A DNA stretch of 6,166 nucleotides from DATKEH01 sp035546355 (GTDB taxonomy: Bacteria > Acidobacteriota > Thermoanaerobaculia > Multivoradales > JAIOJS01): assembly GCA_035546355.1 (NCBI GenBank), contig DATKEH010000346.1, positions 1 to 6,166 of the forward strand, written 5' to 3'. This document shows, piece by piece, positions 1-6,166 of the stretch. Position numbers and translations under genes: made by a program. A model generated the notes under the pieces. It was given only the letters and a program-made list of their open reading frames with translations, ran no database searches and was not told the origin of the DNA. Every line of letters starts with the position of its first letter. Position 1 is the first letter of the stretch.

Positions 1-743
1 CGCCTTGGGTGCAGGAGGGGGGCCTCGACGACTGGATCGAACGCCTGCGGGACCCCCAGGTGCGGGCGCGGGTGGCCCGCGAGATGACCACGCCCACCGA
101 CGCGTGGGAGAACCTGTACCTCGCCGCCGGCCCCGAGCAGACCATCCTGGTGGGCTTCAAGAACGAGGCCCTCAAGCCGCTGACCGGCAAGACCTTGGCG
201 GAGGTGGCGGCGGCTCGCGGCACCGGCCCCGAGGAGACCGCCATGGACCTGGTGGTCGAGGACGGCAGCCGCGTCGGTACCATCTACTTCCTGATGAGCG
301 AGGAGAACGTGCGGCGGCAGGTGGCTCTGCCCTGGATCAGCTTCGGCTCGGACGCCGACGCGCCGGCGCCGGAAGGGGTCTTCCTCGAGTCCAACCCCCA
401 CCCCCGCGCCTACGGCAACTTCGCCCGCCTGCTGGGGCGCTACGTGCGCGACGAGGGGATCGTCCCGCTCGAGGAGGCGATCCGTCGCCTCACCGCCTTC
501 CCCGCCGGCAACCTCGGGCTGCGCGACCGCGGTGCGCTGCGCCCCGGCCACTTCGCCGACGTCGTCGCCTTCGACCCCCTGACGATCGCCGACCACGCCA
601 CCTTCTCTCAGCCGCACCAGTACGCGACCGGCGTGCGCCACGTCTTCGTCAACGGCGTCGCCGTGCTGCGCGACGGCGAGCACACCGGCGCCACCCCGGG
701 CCGGGTGGTGCGCGGCCCGGGCTACCCATCCCGCCGGCCGTAG
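1..743 (+). CDS. N-acyl-D-amino-acid deacylase (D-aminoacylase), 3' part only
   Basis: This is the C-terminal 246 or so residues of a D-aminoacylase of the amidohydrolase superfamily, a zinc enzyme that hydrolyses N-acyl-D-amino acids to D-amino acid and carboxylate. The reading frame is open to the left edge (first full codon at 3), so the N-terminal metal-binding HxH and most of the barrel lie outside; the GTG at 9 is internal. Visible family landmarks are the stretch ALPWISFGSDAD, whose Asp (codon 351-353) matches the late-barrel metal/catalytic Asp, followed by NPHPRAYGNFARLLGRYVR and the C-terminal block GNLGLRDRGALRPGHFADVV, FVNGV and RVVRGPG. The stop TAG (741-743) lies inside a hairpin repeat, so the last few residues (YPSRRP) adjoin or derive from it. 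It converges on the acyltransferase gene at 865-2247. Family assignment is strong; the acyl and amino-acid preference cannot be read from this part. Confidence 0.9.
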   Translation, partial: PWVQEGGLDDWIERLRDPQVRARVAREMTTPTDAWENLYLAAGPEQTILVGFKNEALKPLTGKTLAEVAAARGTGPEETAMDLVVEDGSRVGTIYFLMSEENVRRQVALPWISFGSDADAPAPEGVFLESNPHPRAYGNFARLLGRYVRDEGIVPLEEAIRRLTAFPAGNLGLRDRGALRPGHFADVVAFDPLTIADHATFSQPHQYATGVRHVFVNGVAVLRDGEHTGATPGRVVRGPGYPSRRP

Positions 744-797
744 GCGGGGCCGGCCTCCGCGCCCCCCGGGCGGCCGCAGAGGGCCGCCCCTACGACC
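739..797. repeat. Double-hairpin intergenic repeat, unit A
   Basis: Outer arms cgtagg (739-744) and cctacg (789-794) enclose two hairpins. The first is degenerate: arm gggccggc (747-754), loop ctccgc (755-760), then a mismatched 3' arm. The second is perfect: arm gggcggcc (768-775), loop gcagag (776-781), arm ggccgccc (782-789). It aligns base for base with unit B at 814-873 apart from a few substitutions and small gaps. The left arm carries the TAG stop of the deacylase gene. It looks like a REP/BIME-type palindromic element. In a convergent junction it may also act as a bidirectional transcription barrier, but no T-tract follows the stems. Confidence 0.75.
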
Positions 798-813
798 GAA
801 TGGGCCACCTCCA

Positions 814-873
814 GGGTCGTAGGGGCCGGCCTCCGCGCCGGCCCGGGCGGGGACGGAGCCCGCCCTACGACCC
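814..873. repeat. Double-hairpin intergenic repeat, unit B (best-preserved copy)
   Basis: Perfect 11-base outer arms gggtcgtaggg (814-824) and ccctacgaccc (863-873) enclose two hairpins. Hairpin 1 has arms gggccggc (823-830) and gccggccc (837-844) around loop ctccgc. Hairpin 2 has arms gggcggg (845-851) and cccgccc (859-865) around loop gacggag. The right outer arm supplies, on the - strand, the final codons and TAG stop (865-867) of the acyltransferase gene. Unit A lies 16 bases upstream in the same orientation. The stems are strong enough to matter in DNA or RNA; a role in 3'-end protection or termination is inference. Confidence 0.8.
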
Positions 874-2247
874 TGCTCCGCGGTGCCCCGGCGTCGGCCC
901 GTCCGCCAGCACCACGATCCGCTCCCGGATGCGCTGCCGCCGCGCCCGCAGCTCGCGGCCGAGACCGCGCTTGCGTCGCAGCAGCAGGTAGGCGCGGGCC
1001 TCGGTGAGCAGCAACCGCAGGCGGCCCAGGAAGCGGACCGCGGCCCACCCGCCGATCGGACCGAGCGCCAGCACCGCCAGGGCGCCGGGCCACCCTGCCC
1101 ACCGCGCCGCCACTACCGCCTCGGCGGCCCAGAACAGCGGGTAGAGCACCAGGCCGCCGAACAGCTTGTAGGTCGCCGGCTGGTCCGGGCGGTGGGCCAC
1201 CCGCGCGCCCAGCCAGCCGCAGATACGGTAGGGGATCCACCCCAGCGCCATCCCCGCCAACGCCAGCGGCAGCCGCAGCAGCAGCACCGCCACCGACCCG
1301 GCCGCGAAGCGGGCCACCGACGGCAGCGGGTAGGCGGCGGCCACCTGCACGTCCCGCAGCCCGAACGCCCGCAGCAGCCCGTCGTAGTCCGCCAGCTCGG
1401 CCGCCAGCGCCGCGACCTCCTCGGGGCGCTCGCGCAGCAGGCGCCGGTACTCTTCGCTGAAGGCGCGCAGGGTGGCGAAGCTCGGCGCCATGGGCTGGCG
1501 GCCGGGGAGCTCCGGCTCGGGGTGCAGGTAGAGCTCTGCCGCCCGCTCGATCAGCCGCGCCTCCTCCCAGGAGGGGTAACCGAGCGTGACCGCGGCGAGG
1601 GCGTCGGCGAGCAGGGCGGTCAGCTGCCGCACCTGCTGCGGGCGATCGCCGGCGGCGAGCGCGGTCGCGGGATCGATCGCCGCGCCCACCTTGACCAGCA
1701 CCCGCGAGCGGAAGCGCTCGCGGGCGTCGAACAGCAACCCCACCGGGACGATGCGCAGCCCGACGTCGCCGAACCGCTCCAGGGTCCCGACGGCGATCCG
1801 CGCCGACCCGGTGCGCAGCTCGGCGAGCCCCGGGGCGCTGTGGCTGATCCCCTCCGGAAAGAGGGCCACGGCGCCACCCGCCGCCAACCCCTCCTGGCAG
1901 CGGGCGAAGGTCTGCTCGTTGGCCGCGGCGCTGAACCCCGGATCCTGCCGGCGGTAGACGGGGATCACCCGGCCCAACGCCAGGAAGGGGCGCAGAATCG
2001 GGTTGCGCCACAGCGTGCTCTTGGCCAGGAAGCGGGGGCGCCCCGGCAGGAACCCGATCAGCAGCAGCGGGTCGATCAGCCCGTTGTTGTGGTTGGCGAC
2101 GTAGAGCAGCGGCCGGTGGCGCGGCACCGCGGCGGCGCCGATCACTTCGACCCGTTGGAAGAAGACGCGTGCCAGCTGCCGCGCCAGGCCCGCGACCCAC
2201 GGCGGGTAGGTGGCGGCGACCGGGGCGGCGTGCACGGCGTCGTTCAC
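865..2247 (-). CDS. PlsC/GPAT-like glycerolipid acyltransferase with C-terminal membrane segments
   Basis: The product is about 460 residues: an N-terminal acyltransferase domain (about residues 20-195) and a hydrophobic C-terminal part. Motif I is ANHNNGLIDP (residues 51-60), with His53 and Asp59 separated by five residues (HX5D). This resembles the yeast Gpt2/Sct1-like and related bacterial branch rather than classical PlsC (HX4D). Motif III is FPEGISH (130-136), and IVPVGLLF (166-173) fits motif IV. These residues bind the glycerol phosphate and catalyse acyl transfer from acyl-CoA or acyl-ACP. Hydrophobic spans near 311-348 and 362-408 predict several membrane helices, so the enzyme probably sits on the inner membrane. 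The Arg-rich tail ends in a stop supplied by the adjoining repeat. The start is uncertain: GTG at 2280, 2247 or 2235 are all possible and none has a clear Shine-Dalgarno; 2247 leaves a small gap to the divergent gene. Family secure, substrate not. Confidence 0.85.
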   Translation of the reverse strand: MNDAVHAAPVAATYPPWVAGLARQLARVFFQRVEVIGAAAVPRHRPLLYVANHNNGLIDPLLLIGFLPGRPRFLAKSTLWRNPILRPFLALGRVIPVYRRQDPGFSAAANEQTFARCQEGLAAGGAVALFPEGISHSAPGLAELRTGSARIAVGTLERFGDVGLRIVPVGLLFDARERFRSRVLVKVGAAIDPATALAAGDRPQQVRQLTALLADALAAVTLGYPSWEEARLIERAAELYLHPEPELPGRQPMAPSFATLRAFSEEYRRLLRERPEEVAALAAELADYDGLLRAFGLRDVQVAAAYPLPSVARFAAGSVAVLLLRLPLALAGMALGWIPYRICGWLGARVAHRPDQPATYKLFGGLVLYPLFWAAEAVVAARWAGWPGALAVLALGPIGGWAAVRFLGRLRLLLTEARAYLLLRRKRGLGRELRARRQRIRERIVVLADGPTPGHRGAGS

Positions 2248-2280
2248 GGAGGCGCGGATAGAATACGCCCCACCGTGCAC
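2230..2280. promoter_or_regulatory. Divergent start region with inverted repeat and shared -10-like patch
   Basis: The two acyltransferase genes start back to back here. GTGCACGG (2230-2237) and CCGTGCAC (2273-2280) form a perfect 8-base inverted repeat with 35 bases between. GTTCACGG (2242-2249) is a one-mismatch third copy. Between them lies the only AT-rich patch, where TAGAAT (2259-2264) matches 5 of 6 bases of a -10 box on the + strand and TATTCT (2265-2260) matches 4 of 6 on the - strand. The + strand hexamer is 10 bases before GTG 2275, implying a leaderless or nearly leaderless transcript. No convincing -35 box is seen. A shared operator is plausible, but the palindromes overlap Val-His codons and could be chance in GC-rich DNA. 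Confidence 0.35.
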
Positions 2281-2963
2281 AACTACCTGCTGCTCCTCGG
2301 GGTCAAGGGGTTCAGCCGGGTCTTCTACCGCTTCGACGTGGGGTGGGTGGGCGACAGACTGGAGGATCCCTGGGGCGACCTGCGCCTCATCGCCATCCTC
2401 AACCACACCAGCCTGTACGAGCCGCTGTTCGCCGGCAGCGTCCCCAACCGCCTGCTGGCGGACATCTCGCGCCGGGGTGTCGTGCCGGTGGCGGAGAAGA
2501 CCCTCAGGCGTCCCCTGGTGGGGCGTTTCTTCCGCCTGGTGGCGCCGCAGGTCGTGCCGGTCACGCGGATGCGCGACCACACCTGGTCGGAGTTCGCGCG
2601 CTCCATCACGCCGCAGTCGCTGGTGGTGATCCTCCCCGAGGGACGGATGAAGCGTCAGTCGGGCCTCGACGCCGAGGGGCAGCCGATGACGGTGCGCGGC
2701 GGCATCGCCGACATCCTGCGCTCGATGGACCAGGGGCGGATGCTGCTGGCCTACAGCGGCGGGCTGCACCACGTGCAGGCCCCGGGAGAGGTGGCGCCGC
2801 GCCTGTTCCGCACCCTGAGAATCCGCTTCGAGACGCTCGATGTCGCCGCCTACCGCGAGGCCCGCCTGGCGGAGGCCGGCGCCCGCGGCTTCAAGCAGGC
2901 CGTGGTGCGCGATCTCGAAGCACGGCGCAACCGATATTGTCCGGTGGTGCAGGGGCAGGCGGG

Positions 2964-2967
<4 letters not shown>
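2275..2967 (+). CDS. Short PlsC-like acyltransferase with NHX4E variant motif
   Basis: The product is 230 residues, about the length of a bare 1-acylglycerol-3-phosphate acyltransferase domain. Motif I is LNHTSLYEPLF (residues 42-52): the His44 position is kept but the usual Asp of HX4D is Glu49. Motif III is ILPEGRMKR (119-127), with Pro-Glu-Gly intact but Leu instead of Phe before it. KTLRRPLVGRFFRLVAPQVVPV (75-96) matches the region of motif II. No clear membrane-spanning helix is seen, so it is probably cytosolic or peripheral. GTG 2275 is chosen because the conserved core begins soon after; GTG 2230 in the same frame would add 15 residues. It shares no obvious similarity with the divergent acyltransferase beyond the family motifs. 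Its stop overlaps the start of the phosphatase gene by 4 bases, so the two are cotranscribed and probably translationally coupled. Acyltransferase fold likely; activity and substrate open. Confidence 0.78.
2951..2967 (+). promoter_or_regulatory. Coupled stop/start (ATGA) with Shine-Dalgarno-like AGGGG
   Basis: The phosphatase ATG (2964-2966) overlaps the acyltransferase TGA (2965-2967). AGGGG at 2951-2955 lies 8 bases before the ATG and can serve as a weak ribosome-binding site. The overlap supports this ATG over earlier in-frame starts and suggests translational coupling with fixed stoichiometry of the two proteins. Confidence 0.55.
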
Positions 2968-4676
<1,709 letters not shown>

Positions 4677-4681
4677 CCCAT

Positions 4682-4717
4682 CGTCGCGGGCCGGCGCGGA
4701 GGCCGGCCCCTACGACC
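4682..4717. repeat. Intergenic hairpin repeat, C1
   Basis: Arms gggccggc (4688-4695) and gccggccc (4702-4709) pair perfectly around loop gcggag (4696-4701), the reverse complement of the CTCCGC loop in unit B. The right outer arm cctacgacc matches units A and B; the left outer arm (cgtcgc) is degenerate. It begins 5 bases after the phosphatase stop TAA and is the first half of the 92-base convergent gap. It may help terminate transcription from the left, although no T-tract follows. Confidence 0.75.
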
Positions 4718-4734
4718 GCAGCGGGCGTCCTGAA

Positions 4735-4766
4735 GGTTCGTAGGGGCGGGGCTCCGCCCCCGCCCG
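4735..4766. repeat. Intergenic hairpin repeat, C2
   Basis: Arms gggcgggg (4744-4751) and ccccgccc (4758-4765) pair perfectly around loop ctccgc (4752-4757). The left outer arm ggttcgtag (4735-4743) matches ggtcgtag of unit B with one inserted T; the right outer arm is lost. The hairpin ends 3 bases from the reductase stop codon (4769-4771, - strand). With C1 it gives an inward-facing pair separated by a 21-base linker, the same geometry as the junction between units A and B. Confidence 0.75.
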
Positions 4767-4768
4767 TC

Positions 4769-6166
4769 TCACTCCCCTACCGCCTCGGAGGTGTCGGCGT
4801 CGAGCTCGGCCAGCATCTCCTCGACACGCAGGAACTTGACCCGCGGCCGGCCGTGCCGGCGGCCGCGCTCGACCTCGCGGGCATCCAGTCGCCGCCAGTC
4901 GTCATAGGTGACGAACCGCACGCCGCGGCCGGCGAGGAGCCGCTCCATCTCGCGGCGCGTCGCCGCGGCGCCGGGGAGGGGCGCCAGCTCCGGAACCTCC
5001 TCCATCATCCGCTCCACCGTCTCCGCGGCGTCCATCTTGTTACTGCCGATCAGCCCCGAGGGGCCACGCTTCACCCAGCCCACCACGTACTCGCGCGCCA
5101 GGGGGGCTTCCCCGGCGCCGGGATCGATCACCCGCCCCCGGTCGTTCGGCACCACCGCCCGCCGCGCGTCGTACGGCAGGTCGACCAGCGGCAGCGACTT
5201 GTAGCCGATGGCGCGGATCACCAGCGTCACCGGCAGCGTCTCGGCCTCGCCGCTGCCCACCGGGCGCGTGCCGCCGCCGGGCCGCGGCTCGAGGCGGTTG
5301 CGCTCGACGCGCAGCCCCGCCACTCGGCTGTCCGCTGCCAGCACCTCGACGGGCGAGACCATGAAGCGAAAGCGGACGTGCCGCTTGTCGGGGTCGAGCG
5401 GCTGCTCGGCCCACTGGCGCCACAGCTCGAGGTTCTTCTGCGCCGCCCGGTCGTCGGCCAGCTCCGCCTCGCTGGTGGGGTCGAGCTCGAGCTCGGCCGC
5501 GTCGACCACCACCTGCACGCCGGCGAGCTCCCCCACCTCCCTGAGCTCGGCGGGGCTGCACTTGGCCTGTACCGGGCCGCGGCGGGCGAGGACATGGATC
5601 TCGCGGACGCGGCTGGCGCGCAGGCACCGAAGCGCCTCGTCGGATATGTCGGTGGTGGCCAGCTCCTCCGCCGGCCTGGCGAGGATCCGCGTGACGTCCA
5701 TCGCCACGTTGCCGATGCCGACCACCGCCACCCGCTCGTGCTCCAGCGGATAGCAGCTGTCGGCCAGGTCCGGGTGGCAGTTGTACCAGTTGACGAACTC
5801 GGTGGACGACCAGCTCCCCGCCAGGTCCTCGCCGGAGATCCCCATCTCGCGGTCCCCCTGGGCCCCCACGGCGTACACCACCTGGTGGTAGTGGCGCAGC
5901 AGGTCCTCGCGCGTCAGGTCGCGGCCGAAGTGGACGTGGCCGAAGAAGCTCACCCGCGGGTCGTCTGCCGTCTTCTCGAAGACGCGGATGACGTTCTTGA
6001 TCTTCTGGTGGTCCGGGGCGACCCCGTAGCGCACCAGGCCCCAGGGCGCCGGCAGGCGGTCGAAGAGGTCGATCGACACCGTCGGGCCGTCCTGCTGCAG
6101 CAGCGACTGGGCGGCGTACATCCCCGACGGGCCGGTCCCGACGATGGCGACCCGCAGGGGGTGCTC
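4769..6166 (-). CDS. Ferredoxin-NADP+ reductase, adrenodoxin reductase/FprA type (5' end outside window)
   Basis: The 465 visible residues cover nearly a whole FprA-type flavoenzyme (usual length about 450-460). The frame is open to the right edge, and the FAD-binding motif GTGPSG starts at visible residue 10, so only the start codon and perhaps a few residues are missing; the ATG at 6121 is internal. Landmarks in order: VAIVGTGPSGMYAAQ (FAD), APWGLVRYGVAPDHQK (about 40-55), the NADP-binding GIGNVAMD (150-157), ARRGPVQAKCSPAELRE, FRFMVSPVEV, RAIGYKSLP, and the C-terminal FAD contact GWVKRGPSGLIGSN (about 363-376). It passes electrons between NADPH and a ferredoxin in the cytosol, serving cytochromes P450 or other iron-sulfur-dependent steps. 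No ferredoxin gene lies in the window. It converges on the phosphatase gene across a repeat-filled gap. A glutamate-synthase-small-subunit-like oxidoreductase is the main alternative, but the motifs fit FprA much better. Confidence 0.93.
   Translation of the reverse strand, partial: EHPLRVAIVGTGPSGMYAAQSLLQQDGPTVSIDLFDRLPAPWGLVRYGVAPDHQKIKNVIRVFEKTADDPRVSFFGHVHFGRDLTREDLLRHYHQVVYAVGAQGDREMGISGEDLAGSWSSTEFVNWYNCHPDLADSCYPLEHERVAVVGIGNVAMDVTRILARPAEELATTDISDEALRCLRASRVREIHVLARRGPVQAKCSPAELREVGELAGVQVVVDAAELELDPTSEAELADDRAAQKNLELWRQWAEQPLDPDKRHVRFRFMVSPVEVLAADSRVAGLRVERNRLEPRPGGGTRPVGSGEAETLPVTLVIRAIGYKSLPLVDLPYDARRAVVPNDRGRVIDPGAGEAPLAREYVVGWVKRGPSGLIGSNKMDAAETVERMMEEVPELAPLPGAAATRREMERLLAGRGVRFVTYDDWRRLDAREVERGRRHGRPRVKFLRVEEMLAELDADTSEAVGE

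Noticed and set aside
739..873. Tandem repeat units considered as a CRISPR array.
   Set aside because: Only two imperfect copies, each internally palindromic, with a 16-base gap and no cas genes. The unit is a double hairpin, not a CRISPR repeat.
5..991. A + strand frame running through the deacylase gene and both repeats.
   Set aside because: The product is an Arg/Gly/Pro-rich sequence typical of a shifted frame; the correct frame encodes the deacylase.
883..2274. The + strand frame of the short acyltransferase stays open for about 1.4 kb upstream, opposite the - strand acyltransferase.
   Set aside because: The upstream translation is rich in Arg, Gln, Gly and Pro with no recognisable domain, while the - strand frame shows clear acyltransferase motifs. 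It is an antisense open frame caused by high GC content.
2248..2772. The - strand acyltransferase frame remains open to 2772, giving a possible longer N-terminus.
   Set aside because: The extra residues are antisense to the conserved core of the + strand acyltransferase, are His/Arg/Gln-rich and contain no motif. The acyltransferase domain starts only after about 2190.
4688..4765. Hairpins considered as classical intrinsic terminators.
   Set aside because: The stems are strong, but no run of T follows on either strand and the same sequences recur elsewhere as a repeat family. They may impede transcription, but they do not meet the standard definition.

Overview
The window is very GC-rich (roughly 70% or more by eye) and densely coded. 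It uses GTG starts, short intergenic gaps and G/C-ending codons throughout. Gene content (an adrenodoxin-reductase-type flavoenzyme, an FHA-GAF-SpoIIE phosphatase, PlsC-like acyltransferases and a D-aminoacylase) suggests a chromosomal segment of an environmental high-GC bacterium, for example of the Acidobacteriota or Myxococcota type. This placement is an inference with low confidence. I saw no phage, transposase, CRISPR or RNA gene.

Layout, left to right. (1) The 3' end of an N-acyl-D-amino-acid deacylase gene on the + strand, cut by the left edge. (2) A convergent junction (about 739-873) made almost entirely of two copies of a GC-rich double-hairpin repeat. The outer arms of these repeats supply the TAG stop codons of both flanking genes. 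(3) A membrane-associated PlsC/GPAT-like acyltransferase on the - strand (865-2247). (4) A very narrow divergent start region (about 2230-2280) with one AT-rich patch inside an inverted repeat. (5) A two-gene + strand operon: a second, shorter PlsC-like acyltransferase (2275-2967) whose HX4D motif carries Glu in place of Asp, and an FHA-GAF-PP2C/SpoIIE phosphatase (2964-4676), joined by a 4-base ATGA overlap. (6) A second convergent junction (4677-4768) filled by two more hairpins of the same repeat family. (7) An FprA/adrenodoxin-reductase-type ferredoxin-NADP+ reductase on the - strand, running off the right edge only a few residues short of its probable start.

The middle block is the most coherent unit. 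Two different glycerolipid-type acyltransferases are divergently transcribed, and one is translationally coupled to a multi-input serine/threonine phosphatase. The arrangement hints at signal-controlled phospholipid acylation, but no substrate is proven by sequence. The most distinctive non-coding signal is the hairpin repeat family found at both convergent junctions and nowhere else in the window. Its stems vary in a compensating way around a conserved CTCCGC loop.
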